From: Sediminicola sp035798135
GTDB taxonomy: Bacteria > Bacteroidota > Bacteroidia > Flavobacteriales > Flavobacteriaceae
Direction of reading: 5' to 3'
Length of the DNA stretch: 64,000 nucleotides
Assembly (NCBI GenBank): GCA_035798135.1
Contig: JAPFBR010000001.1
Span: 682,001-746,000 of the forward strand
The translations under genes were made by a program, and so were the position numbers. Positions 33,135 through 42,148 of the stretch are shown here, one piece after another. A model generated the notes under the pieces. That model was not told the DNA's origin and searched no databases. It saw nothing but the letters and a program-made list of their open reading frames with translations. Every line of letters begins with the position of its first letter. The stretch's first letter is position 1.

Positions 33135-33845
33135 ATGGCGGAAATTCAACACATTCAATATTATTCCAACACTTTGGATAGGAATATCAACGTTGAGGTA
33201 ACAGGACATTGGGGATATCCTATTTTGTTGTTCCCATCTTCTGGAGGTACTTATACCCAAAACAATGATTTTGGGCTAAATCAATCCGTGATGCAATTTA
33301 TAGACCAAGGGCGGATCAAACTCTATAATGTGGAGACGTTGGACATGCTTACCTTTTATGATGACCATTTGGCATCGGAAATAAAAATCCAACGGTATGA
33401 ACTGTATATGAAATTTCTCCAGACCGAATTGATACCATATATTAAAAATCAATGTAATACCGATCGTATTGCTGTTGGAGGCTGCAGTTTTGGAGGATAT
33501 CACGCTGGGAACACTGCCTTCAGATTTCCTGACCTTGTCTCCCATCTTTTTTCCATGTCGGGGGTCTTTAACATTCGAAATTTCACACCTCTTTCGGATG
33601 ACATGGCCATTTATTACAATTGTCCGGATGAGTTTATGCGCAATGAAGAGCCGTGGAAATACAATCATATGGAAATTGTCCTTAGCACCTCCGATTGGGA
33701 TAGTTGCAGGCCAAAAAACCTTCATATGTCCCATGTGCTAAATGAAAAGGGGATACATCATTGGTATGATGAAAAAAAATGGATAGAACATGATTGGCCA
33801 CTTTGGAAAATGGTATTTCAAGAATATGTGGCTCGCTATTTTTAA
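33135..33845 (+). CDS. Esterase family alpha/beta hydrolase (first gene of amidoligase operon)
   Basis: The 236-residue cytoplasmic hydrolase has the nucleophile in VGGCSFGGYHAGN (Ser in GCSFG) and a probable catalytic His in IEHDWPLWKM near the C-terminus. The N-terminus (HIQYYSNTLDRNINVEVTGH) is typical for esterases that accompany ATP-grasp and YbdK-type ligases. It starts a run of five closely spaced plus-strand genes to 38246. It may hydrolyse or transfer an ester or peptide bond in the product of these ligases; that is inference. Confidence 0.82.
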   Translation: MAEIQHIQYYSNTLDRNINVEVTGHWGYPILLFPSSGGTYTQNNDFGLNQSVMQFIDQGRIKLYNVETLDMLTFYDDHLASEIKIQRYELYMKFLQTELIPYIKNQCNTDRIAVGGCSFGGYHAGNTAFRFPDLVSHLFSMSGVFNIRNFTPLSDDMAIYYNCPDEFMRNEEPWKYNHMEIVLSTSDWDSCRPKNLHMSHVLNEKGIHHWYDEKKWIEHDWPLWKMVFQEYVARYF

Positions 33846-33874
33846 AAAATTAATAAACTTAAATACAATATATT

Positions 33875-34984
33875 ATGGTAAAGAAAGTGGGAATATTGTT
33901 TGGGATGGAAGATACCTTTCCTTGGGAATTTATAAATAAAGTCAATGAATTGGGAAAGGGGAAGGTCGTTGCAGAACCTGTAAAAATTGATAAGGTACAG
34001 CAAGGTATCGATTATGGATACCATGTTATTTTTGATAGGATATCCCAAGAGGTGCCATTTTACCGGGCATATCTAAAGAATGCCTCTCTCATGGGCACAA
34101 CGATAATCAACAATCCTTTTTGGTGGAGTGCCGACGAAAAGTTTTTCAACAACTGTTTGTCCATTCAGTTAGGGGTTCCAGTTCCAAAAACGATTCTATT
34201 GCCCTCCAAAGAAAGACCGGACGACACTTCTGAAAAGTCGTTCCGCAATTTAGAAGCCCCTTTGGATTGGGACTATATCTTTAACTATATTGGTTTTCCT
34301 GCTTATATGAAACCACACTCTGGTGGGGGTTGGAAAAATGTGTACAGAGTGGACAACCCCGATGATTTTTTTAATAAATATGGGGAAACAAACCAGTTGG
34401 TGATGATGTTGCAGGAAGAAATTGTTTTTGAGGATTATTACAGGGTATACTGTTTAGGTCAAAAATATGTACATATTATGCCCTATGAGCCTAGGAACGA
34501 ACCACATTTACGTTATGCGACCACTCCAAAAACAACTGGGGCCGAACATAAAAAGTTGATGAAAAAAATCCATGATTATACCTTATTGTTGAATAAGGCC
34601 TTGGGATATGATTTCAATACGGTAGAATTTGCGGTGCGCAACGGAGTCCCCATAGCCATAGATTTTTGCAATCCTGCACCAGATGCGGACATCAATTCTG
34701 TTGGAAAGGAAAATTTTGAATGGATTGTGGAACATTCCGCCAAATTGGCCATAGAAATGGCCAACGCACATAAGCCACAACAAAACAATAGTAGCTGGGG
34801 AACATTTGTTGAGAATGCCGTGGCACCGCCAAAGAAAGCTCCAATAAAAAGCTCTCTTAAGTCTGCGGCAGAGGCAAAAAAGACGGTAGTGAAAAAGACG
34901 ACTACCAAGACCAAGGGCGTGTTGGAAAAAACGGTGAAGCCTGCAGCTAAAAAAGCCGCCCCAAAAAAGGCAACAAAAAAATAA
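33875..34984 (+). CDS. ATP-grasp ligase with Lys/Ala-rich C-terminal tail
   Basis: This 369-residue protein has an N-terminal pre-ATP-grasp region (KVGILFGMEDTFPWEFINKV) and an ATP-grasp domain. Features of the latter are the Lys-bearing strand FPAYMKPHSGGGWKNVYRV, the acidic LQEEIVFEDYYRVY, and the Mg-binding YDFNTVEFAVRNGVPIAIDF...NPAPDAD. After about residue 315 a 50-residue low-complexity tail is made of Lys, Ala, Pro and Thr (KKTTTKTKG, PAAKKAAPKK), like histone H1 tails. Such enzymes join a carboxylate to an amine with ATP. It follows the esterase gene by 29 bases. Confidence 0.85.
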   Translation: MVKKVGILFGMEDTFPWEFINKVNELGKGKVVAEPVKIDKVQQGIDYGYHVIFDRISQEVPFYRAYLKNASLMGTTIINNPFWWSADEKFFNNCLSIQLGVPVPKTILLPSKERPDDTSEKSFRNLEAPLDWDYIFNYIGFPAYMKPHSGGGWKNVYRVDNPDDFFNKYGETNQLVMMLQEEIVFEDYYRVYCLGQKYVHIMPYEPRNEPHLRYATTPKTTGAEHKKLMKKIHDYTLLLNKALGYDFNTVEFAVRNGVPIAIDFCNPAPDADINSVGKENFEWIVEHSAKLAIEMANAHKPQQNNSSWGTFVENAVAPPKKAPIKSSLKSAAEAKKTVVKKTTTKTKGVLEKTVKPAAKKAAPKKATKK

Positions 34985-35049
34985 GCGCCGGACCATATCT
35001 AAATGGTAGCTAGGACACTGGAATATAATTTTAACAAGGCAACATTTCT

Positions 35050-36147
35050 ATGAAAAAGTTCACACTGGGAATTGAGGAAGAATTTCAAATTTTGGATAGC
35101 GACACCTATACGTTGAGGTCGCATATGTCCAAAATTTACGAGGGGGGAAAGGTGCTCTTAAAGGAACGCATCAAGGAAGAAATGCACCAGGCCGTTGTTG
35201 AAATGGGCACTAATATTTGTGAAAACATACAACAGGCTCGGGACGAGGTTTCTTATTTAAGACAACAGGTCATCGAATTGGCAGGGGCAGAAGGACTTAA
35301 GGTTGCCGCGGCAGGAACCCATCCCTTTTCGCATTGGAGTGACCAATTGATTACTCCGGATCCTAGGTATGACGCTCTTATTGAAGAAATGAAGGATGTT
35401 GCCAGGTCCAATCTAATTTTTGGGTTACACGTTCATGTAGGTATACCAAGTAGGGAAGAAGGGCTACAGATCATGAACGTGGCACGCTATTTTCTGCCGC
35501 ACCTATATGCCCTGTCTACCAACTCCCCTTTTTGGGAGGCCAGGGAAACGGGGTTTAAGTCGTACCGATCCAAAATTTTTGACAAATTTCCTCGGACAGG
35601 GATTCCTCCATACTTTTCCAGTGTGGCAGAGTACGACAAATTTGTTGAGATCCTTGTAAAAACAAATTGCATAGATAACGGCAAGAAAATCTGGTGGGAT
35701 ATACGATTGCACCCTTTCTACCCAACCGTGGAATTCAGGGTCTGTGACATGGTCATGACTGTAGACGAAGTAATTTGTATTGCCGCCATCATGCAATGCA
35801 TAATTGCCAAACTCCACAGGCTTCACCAGAAAAACCAAAGCTTTAGATCGTATCGCAGGGTACTGATCAACGAGAACAAATGGCGGGCCGCAAGGTGGGG
35901 GATGGAGGCCAAACTCATCGATTTCGGGAAGGAGGAAGAAGTTCCCTTTGAAGTATTGATTCAGGAATTATTGGAGTTTATTGATGATGTGGTGGATGAA
36001 TTGGGATGCCGTAAGGAAGTGAATTTCGTATATCAAATGCTGGAACAAGGTTCGGGTGCAGATAGGCAGTTAAAGGTTTTTAAAGACACCAACGATTTGA
36101 AGGAAGTGATCAAATATGTGGTTGAACAAACTTCCAAGGGAATATAA
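35050..36147 (+). CDS. Carboxylate-amine ligase, GCS2/YbdK family
   Basis: The 365-residue protein is a member of the GCS2 (COG2170, YbdK) family. It starts with FTLGIEEEFQILD, the conserved Mg/ATP-binding motif. It contains FGLHVHVGIPSREEGLQIMN, PFSHWSDQL, and FRVCDMVMTVDE near residue 233. Members ligate amino acids or similar amines to a carboxylate, as in gamma-glutamylcysteine-type bonds. The native substrate is unknown. It lies in the middle of the ATP-grasp/GATase operon, so it probably adds one building block to the same product. Confidence 0.9.
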   Translation: MKKFTLGIEEEFQILDSDTYTLRSHMSKIYEGGKVLLKERIKEEMHQAVVEMGTNICENIQQARDEVSYLRQQVIELAGAEGLKVAAAGTHPFSHWSDQLITPDPRYDALIEEMKDVARSNLIFGLHVHVGIPSREEGLQIMNVARYFLPHLYALSTNSPFWEARETGFKSYRSKIFDKFPRTGIPPYFSSVAEYDKFVEILVKTNCIDNGKKIWWDIRLHPFYPTVEFRVCDMVMTVDEVICIAAIMQCIIAKLHRLHQKNQSFRSYRRVLINENKWRAARWGMEAKLIDFGKEEEVPFEVLIQELLEFIDDVVDELGCRKEVNFVYQMLEQGSGADRQLKVFKDTNDLKEVIKYVVEQTSKGI

Positions 36148-36180
36148 TTTAACCTGGTTTTCAGAAAGATAAGAAGTAAA

Positions 36181-37053
36181 ATGAGTAATTTTGCCACCTT
36201 GAAAAAGAAAGATCTAATGAAGATGACCTATAATATTGCCGTCCTTGATATGAATGCAGGCGTATTGAACGAGGGTATGCGTTGTATAAAGAAGTTGGTA
36301 GAGCAATTCTTATCCGAAGACGGAATAAGAGGGCAGTACACAGTTTTTGATGTGCGGAATGCAATGGAAATACCGGATATAGAAGATTATGATATTTTCA
36401 TTTCTTCCGGAGGTCCGGGAGCTCCATTTATTGCCAATGAAAAATGGGAGAAACCATTTTTCGCATTTTTAGACGTCCTTTTAAAGCATAATGAGGAACA
36501 CCAACAGAAAAAACATCTCTTTTTGATATGTCATTCTTTTCAGCTGGCTTGTTTACACTGGGATTTGGCCAAAGTGACCATACGCAAGTCTACTTCCTTT
36601 GGGGTAATGCCCATTCATAAAACTGAAAAAGGTCTTTTTGAACCATTATTCAATGGCCTACCGAACCCTTTCTTTGCTGTTGATTCCAGGGACTATCAGG
36701 TGGTTAAGCCCAATTTTAAAAAATTGGAAAAGTTTGGGGCAAAGATTTTATGTAAAGAAAAGATAAGGCCGCACATACCATTGGAAAGGGCCGTTATGGC
36801 AATTCGTTTTTCCCAAGAGATTTTTGGCGTCCAATTTCACCCGGAAGCCGATTCGGAAGGGATGTTAAAATATTTTAATAGGGAGGATAAGCGATCGTTG
36901 GTGATTAAACATCACGGGAAGAAAAAGTACCTAAACATGCTGGAACACCTTGAAGATGAGGACAAAATTTTAAGAACCCATAGGACCATGATCCCAGGTT
37001 TTCTAAATCAAGCCGCCCTTTCCCTAAGGGAATCAATATTACTGCCCATATGA
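36181..37053 (+). CDS. Class I glutamine amidotransferase-like protein
   Basis: The 290-residue protein has a flavodoxin-like class I GATase domain. IFISSGGPGAP is the early loop. FLICHSFQLACLHW holds the presumed nucleophile Cys, although the canonical GxCxGxQ reads ICHSFQ. VQFHPEADSEG holds the His-x-Glu of the triad. It could release ammonia from glutamine for the neighbouring ligases, or act as a gamma-glutamyl hydrolase. The start is uncertain: ATGs at 36217 and 36223 lie nearer the first strand (TYNIAVLDMN). It overlaps the next gene by four bases (ATGA). Confidence 0.85.
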   Translation: MSNFATLKKKDLMKMTYNIAVLDMNAGVLNEGMRCIKKLVEQFLSEDGIRGQYTVFDVRNAMEIPDIEDYDIFISSGGPGAPFIANEKWEKPFFAFLDVLLKHNEEHQQKKHLFLICHSFQLACLHWDLAKVTIRKSTSFGVMPIHKTEKGLFEPLFNGLPNPFFAVDSRDYQVVKPNFKKLEKFGAKILCKEKIRPHIPLERAVMAIRFSQEIFGVQFHPEADSEGMLKYFNREDKRSLVIKHHGKKKYLNMLEHLEDEDKILRTHRTMIPGFLNQAALSLRESILLPI

Positions 37054-38246
37054 TACAAAAGGTTCGCGAAGCGTTTAACGAGGATTTTAAACAGGAGTAT
37101 TACGACAATCTTAAAAATGATCTGGCACAGACATTTGGCGAACCTTGCGCTTTTCGAATATCTGAAACCCCCTTTTTTATCGGCAAAGAACTTAAAAAAG
37201 AAGTTTTTGATGCTTGTGATTCCATTATTGAACAATTGTGGAAAATCGATTTTGAGGAGATTCGGGAAAAATTCATCCCTAAAGAACTCCAATCGCCTTC
37301 AACGTTGGGAAAACCCCATTTCCTTGCCATAGATTTTGGACTTTGCGATGACGGACAGGGCGGGATAGCACCTAAATTGATAGAACTTCAATCCTTTCCC
37401 TCTCTTTTCCTGTATCAAGCACTATTGGGAAAGGCTTTTATAAAAAATTACCCTCAAATTCCCAAGGAAGGCTTTCATTTCTATTTTAATAATTTGAATG
37501 AAATCACCTATTTGGAGGAATTAAAACGTGTGATCGTTGGGGACGTATCTCCAGAGCATGTGGTTCTTTTGGAAATTTATCCCGAAAAGCAGAAAACGAG
37601 GATTGATTTTTGGGCCACAAAACAAGCCTTGGGGATAGAGATACTGTGTTTGACCAAAGTGATCAAGGAGGGAAAAAATATATTCTACGAAAAGGACGGT
37701 AGGAAAATTAAGATCAAACGTATTTATAATCGGGTAATTTTGGACGAGCTCCTGCAGATGCCAGATTTAGAAACAGATTTCAACCTTACAGATGATGTCG
37801 ATGTGGAGTGGGTAACGCATCCCGATTGGTTTTTTATGATCTCTAAGTGTATCATGCCCTTACTATCTCATAAAAATATCCCTCAATCCTTCTATTTGAA
37901 TGATTTTCCAAAGGATCTGGATCTGGGCACCTATGTATTAAAGCCACTTTTCTCCTTTGCCGGAAAAGGGATCAATTTAAATCCAACCTTAGAATTTATT
38001 GAGGGTATTGCGGACAAACAGAATTATATTCTACAATCCAAAGTAAGATATGTCCCTATTGTAAAGACCCCAAGTGGGGCCAATTCCAAGGTGGAACTTC
38101 GCATCATGTATACTTGGAGCGATGTGGAAAACAAATTAAAGCCGGTCATTAATCTTACCCGCATGAACAAAGGGGATTTGATCAATGTGTCCTATTTGAC
38201 CAACGATGATTGGGTAGGCTCCTCCATCTCCTTTTTTGAAGAGTAG
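37050..38246 (+). CDS. ATP-grasp-like protein at the end of the amidoligase operon
   Basis: The 398-residue protein has an unrecognised N-terminal half that includes HFLAIDFGLCDDGQGGIAPK and LIELQSFPSLFLYQ. Its C-terminal half has an ATP-grasp-like Lys strand, TYVLKPLFSFAGKGIN (about residue 306), and an acidic VELRIMYTWSDVENK. This resembles divergent ATP-grasp or glutathionylspermidine-synthase-like enzymes. Its ATGA overlap with the amidotransferase gene implies coupled translation. It is probably the last ligase step of the cluster; the precise family is uncertain. Confidence 0.7.
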   Translation: MIQKVREAFNEDFKQEYYDNLKNDLAQTFGEPCAFRISETPFFIGKELKKEVFDACDSIIEQLWKIDFEEIREKFIPKELQSPSTLGKPHFLAIDFGLCDDGQGGIAPKLIELQSFPSLFLYQALLGKAFIKNYPQIPKEGFHFYFNNLNEITYLEELKRVIVGDVSPEHVVLLEIYPEKQKTRIDFWATKQALGIEILCLTKVIKEGKNIFYEKDGRKIKIKRIYNRVILDELLQMPDLETDFNLTDDVDVEWVTHPDWFFMISKCIMPLLSHKNIPQSFYLNDFPKDLDLGTYVLKPLFSFAGKGINLNPTLEFIEGIADKQNYILQSKVRYVPIVKTPSGANSKVELRIMYTWSDVENKLKPVINLTRMNKGDLINVSYLTNDDWVGSSISFFEE

Positions 38247-38312
38247 TCCAAGCAGTTGTCATAGTAACCGCATATTGAAATTACCTCAAAATTTATGGTG
38301 GAGGATTAGGTT

Positions 38313-38903
38313 CTATTGTTGTAGCCCCATCAACCTCGAAACGTATTTTCCGATCACGTCAAATTCCAAGTTTACCATTGTTCCTTCCTTATAGGTGTTG
38401 AACCTGGTATGTTCGTAGGTAAAGGGAATAATGGCCACACTGAAAAGGTTTTTTTTGGAATCGACCACAGTTAAACTGGCGCCGTCAATGGTAATCGATC
38501 CTTTTTCTATGGTGACATTATTTTTTAAAGGTTCGTATTCAAAGGTAAAAACCCAGCTTCCATCTTTTTGATCAATAGCAATACAAGTCCCTGTTTGGTC
38601 CACATGACCCTGTACCAAATGCCCGTCCAAGCGCGAACCCAAGATCATGGCACGCTCCAAGTTCACGGCATCCCCTTCCTTTAGAAGGGCCAGATTTGTT
38701 TTTTGTAACGTTTCCTCTATGGCAGTCACGGTATAGGAATCTCCATTTAACGCTACCACTGTTAGGCAAACACCGTTATGGGCAATACTTTGGTCTATTT
38801 TAAGCTCATGGGAAATGGAAGAATTCATGGTAATGTGTAAATTCCCTCCATCTTTTTTCAATTGTTTTACCTCCCCTAAAGTTTCAATAATCCCTGTAAA
38901 CAT
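38313..38903 (-). CDS. ribE: Riboflavin synthase, alpha chain
   Basis: This enzyme catalyses dismutation of two 6,7-dimethyl-8-ribityllumazines to riboflavin. The 196-residue protein shows two lumazine-binding repeats: MFTGIIETLGEV with NGVCLTVVAL in the first half, and LVQGHVDQTG with IDGASLTVVDS in the second. It is divergent from pdxA. No FMN riboswitch is visible in the 58-bp gap. Confidence 0.95.
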   Translation of the reverse strand: MFTGIIETLGEVKQLKKDGGNLHITMNSSISHELKIDQSIAHNGVCLTVVALNGDSYTVTAIEETLQKTNLALLKEGDAVNLERAMILGSRLDGHLVQGHVDQTGTCIAIDQKDGSWVFTFEYEPLKNNVTIEKGSITIDGASLTVVDSKKNLFSVAIIPFTYEHTRFNTYKEGTMVNLEFDVIGKYVSRLMGLQQ

Positions 38904-38961
38904 GTGTCGTTTTAATTAAGTAGTTTTGTAGTGTAAAATTAGACATAAAGGCAAAGATACC

Positions 38962-40014
38962 ATGCAGGAAAGCGAAAAAATAAAACTGGGCATATCCATT
39001 GGGGATTTAAATGGGATAGGATGTGAGGTAGTGCTAAAAACCTTTGAGGATGCTAGGATGCTTGATTTTTGCACCCCTATAATTTTCGCCTCCAATAAGG
39101 TGATTTCCTTTCAAAAGAACGAGCTTGGCCTAGAGATCAATTACAATGGGATACAGGAAGTATCCAAGGCCTTGGACGGGAAAATCAATGTGATGAATAT
39201 ATGGAAGGATTCCCCGGAGATAACCTTTGGTGAGGCCACGGCTGAGGGAGGAGAATACGCACTGAAGTCGCTAGTAGCGGCTGTAGAGGCTCTAAAAAAG
39301 GACGAAATAGACGTGTTGGTAACAGCACCCATTAACAAAAACAACATTCAGTCCAAGGACTTCAACTTTCCTGGGCATACCGATTATTTGGCCAAGGAAC
39401 TGGAAGGCGATAGCCTTATGTTCATGGTCACGGACGATTTAAAAGTGGGATTGTTGACCGATCATGTCGCTGTAAAGGATGCCCCAGCTGCTATCAGCGC
39501 CAAATTGGTCAAGAGCAAAATAAAGATAATTGAGAATTCGTTGATAATGGATTTTGGAATCCGAAAGCCACGTATCGCCCTTTTGGGTATTAATCCCCAT
39601 AGCGGAGATAACGGTGTAATTGGCAAAGAGGATGATGAGGTGCTAAAACCGGTAATCAAGGAGCTTATGGACGCAGGTTATTTGGTCTATGGCCCGTATT
39701 CCGCAGATAGTTTTTTTGGCTCTGACGGATATAAAAATTTTGATGCCATCCTAGCGGCCTACCACGATCAGGGACTCATTCCCTTTAAAACACTTTCATT
39801 TGGAAAAGGGGTCAACTATACTGCGGGCCTTCGTAAGATAAGGACTTCACCGGACCATGGAACGGCCTATGAGATTGCGGGCAAGGGAAAGGCAGACCAT
39901 AGTTCTTTTAAAGAGGCGGTATTTACGGCCCTACAAATTTTCAAGAACAGAGAGGAGTATATGGAGTTGACGAGCAATCCATTGAAAAAACAGAAAGTCA
40001 AACCCGCAAGATAA
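38962..40014 (+). CDS. pdxA: 4-hydroxythreonine-4-phosphate dehydrogenase
   Basis: PdxA oxidises 4-phosphohydroxythreonine in the DXP-dependent pyridoxal phosphate pathway. The 350-residue protein has the family motifs LGISIGDLNGIGCEV, TAPINKNNIQ, the metal-binding His in PGHTDYLA, LGINPHSGDNG, AAYHDQGLIPFK and RTSPDHGTAYEIAGKG. A TAGTTTTG -7-like element lies at 38921-38928. Confidence 0.96.
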   Translation: MQESEKIKLGISIGDLNGIGCEVVLKTFEDARMLDFCTPIIFASNKVISFQKNELGLEINYNGIQEVSKALDGKINVMNIWKDSPEITFGEATAEGGEYALKSLVAAVEALKKDEIDVLVTAPINKNNIQSKDFNFPGHTDYLAKELEGDSLMFMVTDDLKVGLLTDHVAVKDAPAAISAKLVKSKIKIIENSLIMDFGIRKPRIALLGINPHSGDNGVIGKEDDEVLKPVIKELMDAGYLVYGPYSADSFFGSDGYKNFDAILAAYHDQGLIPFKTLSFGKGVNYTAGLRKIRTSPDHGTAYEIAGKGKADHSSFKEAVFTALQIFKNREEYMELTSNPLKKQKVKPAR

Positions 40015-40120
40015 TCGTATCTTTGCCTGGGATTTGCTCTTTGGGAGTTCCTAATACTGTAAAAAGTTGTGCCAATAGGCATTAGGGCCAAAAAAGAGGT
40101 AGATTTAAGCTTTAAAAAGT

Positions 40121-40149
40121 TTGGAATTATTAAAATAATAGTATCTTTG
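40121..40149 (+). promoter_or_regulatory. Bacteroidota-type promoter of the yceD-rpmF-fabH block
   Basis: TTG (40121-40123) and TATCTTTG (40142-40149) are separated by 18 bases, a perfect match to the TTG/TAnnTTTG consensus. It lies 45 bases before the yceD start. Confidence 0.75.
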
Positions 40150-40193
40150 CACCCGCCTTTTAGGTGGTCGGATACTCTAAACAAGTGTTAAAC

Positions 40194-40730
40194 ATGACGA
40201 AGCATAAGGAATTTGCTATTCCTTTTTCAGGATTGAAGCAGGGGAAGCATGAGTTTGAGTATAAGATAAATAATGAGTTCTTTGAATCTTTTGAGTACGA
40301 TGATATCAATGGTGCGGAAATTAGTTTGCAGGTTACATTGAACAGAATGAGTACAATGTTGGAGTTGGAAATGCACGCCAAAGGAACGGTAAACGTTAAC
40401 TGCGACATCACCAACGAACCATTCGATCAAAAAATCACACCCTCTTTGGAGTTGGTAGTGAAATTTGGGGATGAGTACAATGATGAGAATGATGAGATAT
40501 TAGTTATTCCCCATGGGGATCATACCATCAACATTGCGCAATTTGTTTACGAAATGTTGGTCTTGGCCATACCGCAAAAAAGAGTACATCCGGGAGTTCT
40601 GGACGGCACTTTAGAATCGGAAGTCATTGATAAATTAGAAGAATTACAACCAAAAGAGGTTAAAGAAAACAAAGGAAACAACACGGATCCCAGATGGGAT
40701 GCTTTAAAAAAGTTATTAAAAGATAAATAA
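40194..40730 (+). CDS. yceD: DUF177 (YceD) family protein
   Basis: This 178-residue acidic protein is of the YceD/DUF177 family, which is almost always encoded just before ribosomal protein L32. Its role in 23S rRNA or L32 metabolism is still debated. Typical features are NCDITNEPFDQKI, the Asp/Glu-rich NDENDEILVIPHG and the C-terminal TDPRWDALKKLL. I set the start at the ATG of MTKHKEFAIPF; an earlier GTG-type start would add ten residues overlapping the promoter leader. Confidence 0.88.
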   Translation: MTKHKEFAIPFSGLKQGKHEFEYKINNEFFESFEYDDINGAEISLQVTLNRMSTMLELEMHAKGTVNVNCDITNEPFDQKITPSLELVVKFGDEYNDENDEILVIPHGDHTINIAQFVYEMLVLAIPQKRVHPGVLDGTLESEVIDKLEELQPKEVKENKGNNTDPRWDALKKLLKDK

Positions 40731-40738
40731 GGTTTACA

Positions 40739-40936
40739 ATGGCACATCCAAAAAGAAAGATTTCAAAAACCAGAAGAGATAAAAGGAGAACTCATTACAA
40801 AGCAGTAGCTCCAACAATTGCTAAAGACCCAACAACTGGTGAAATGCATTTATACCATAGAGCCCACTGGCATGAAGGTAAATTATATTACAGAGGACAA
40901 ATTTTGATCGATAAAACCGAAGAGGCTGCGGCTTAA
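40739..40936 (+). CDS. rpmF: Ribosomal protein L32
   Basis: This 65-residue basic protein of the large subunit starts AHPKRKISKTRRDKRRTHYK and has the RGQ end segment. The zinc-binding Cys residues found in some L32 proteins are absent, as in other Bacteroidota. It starts 8 bases after yceD and is followed by a strong terminator. Confidence 0.97.
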   Translation: MAHPKRKISKTRRDKRRTHYKAVAPTIAKDPTTGEMHLYHRAHWHEGKLYYRGQILIDKTEEAAA

Positions 40937-40958
40937 TAAGGTTTTCATATAATATTGG

Positions 40959-40990
40959 ACTCCCACTTTCAAAAAGTGGGAGTTTTTTTA
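40959..40990 (+). terminator. Intrinsic terminator after rpmF
   Basis: A perfect 11-bp stem (ACTCCCACTTT/AAAGTGGGAGT, 3-base loop) is followed by seven T residues. Confidence 0.9.
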
Positions 40991-41107
40991 TGGCACAGGT
41001 TCAAATTCAAAAACTAGAACTTTTAACCTTGAAAGTCGTAAAAAATCATTAATTTTCACAACTTTTGAAGCATTTTTTAATGTTTTTGATTCAAAATCAT
41101 ATTTAGG

Positions 41108-42103
41108 ATGAACAAACTATCAGCAGCCATTACAGCTGTAGGAGCTTATGTTCCAGACTTCATTTTGACCAATAAACTATTGGAAAAGATGGTTGATACC
41201 AATGATGAATGGATAACCAGTAGAACAGGAATCAAAGAAAGAAGAATCCTAAAGGGAGAAGGCTTGGGCACATCCTATATGGCCATAAAAGCCGCCCAAC
41301 AGGTTGTGGAAAAACGAAACTTGGACCCTAAAGAGATAGATTTGATTATCGTAGCCACAGCAACCCCTGACATGATGGTCGCGGCCACTGCTGCCTATGT
41401 GGCCTCTGAAATTGGTGCTACCAACGCATTTGCTTACGATTTACAAGCCGCATGTTCCAGTTTTCTTTATGGTATGTCCACGGCAGCCAGTTATATAGAA
41501 TCTGGAAGATATAAAAAAGTACTACTTATTGGGGCTGATAAAATGTCATCCATAGTGGATTATACGGATAGGACTACCTGTATTATCTTTGGTGATGGGG
41601 CAGGTGCTGTACTCTTTGAACCAAATACAGAAGGGTTGGGGCTGCAGGACGAATATCTTAGATCGGATGGGATAGGGAGAAATTTCCTAAAAATGGACGC
41701 CGGGGGATCTTTACTTCCCGCTTCGGAAGAAACCATAAAAAATCGTCAACATTATGTCTTTCAGGATGGGAAGACAGTTTTTAAATTTGCCGTTACCAAC
41801 ATGGCAGATTCCGCAGCGAAGATAATGGAGCGCAATAACCTTACTGAAAGTGACGTATCATGGTTGTTGCCACATCAGGCCAATATGCGAATTATAAATG
41901 CTACGGCAAACCGTATGGGATTGGATGATTCCAAGGTGTTGGTGAATATTGAAAAATATGGAAATACCACTTCTGCGACCTTGCCGCTTTTACTGGCCGA
42001 TTTTGAGAAAAGATTCAAAAAAGGTGATAATCTGGTATTTGCCGCTTTCGGCGGAGGTTTCACTTGGGGATCCATCTATCTGAAATGGGCGTACAATTCA
42101 TAA
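41108..42103 (+). CDS. fabH: Beta-ketoacyl-ACP synthase III
   Basis: FabH condenses acetyl-CoA (or branched starters) with malonyl-ACP to begin fatty acid synthesis. The 331-residue protein has the triad Cys in DLQAACSSF, His in WLLPHQANMRI and Asn in EKYGNTTSAT, plus the WITSRTGI start. It sits between rpmF and accBC, as usual in Bacteroidota. Confidence 0.96.
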   Translation: MNKLSAAITAVGAYVPDFILTNKLLEKMVDTNDEWITSRTGIKERRILKGEGLGTSYMAIKAAQQVVEKRNLDPKEIDLIIVATATPDMMVAATAAYVASEIGATNAFAYDLQAACSSFLYGMSTAASYIESGRYKKVLLIGADKMSSIVDYTDRTTCIIFGDGAGAVLFEPNTEGLGLQDEYLRSDGIGRNFLKMDAGGSLLPASEETIKNRQHYVFQDGKTVFKFAVTNMADSAAKIMERNNLTESDVSWLLPHQANMRIINATANRMGLDDSKVLVNIEKYGNTTSATLPLLLADFEKRFKKGDNLVFAAFGGGFTWGSIYLKWAYNS

Positions 42104-42148
42104 TAAACCGACTAACTTATTAATAGAATTAAAACTAAATCGAATTCC

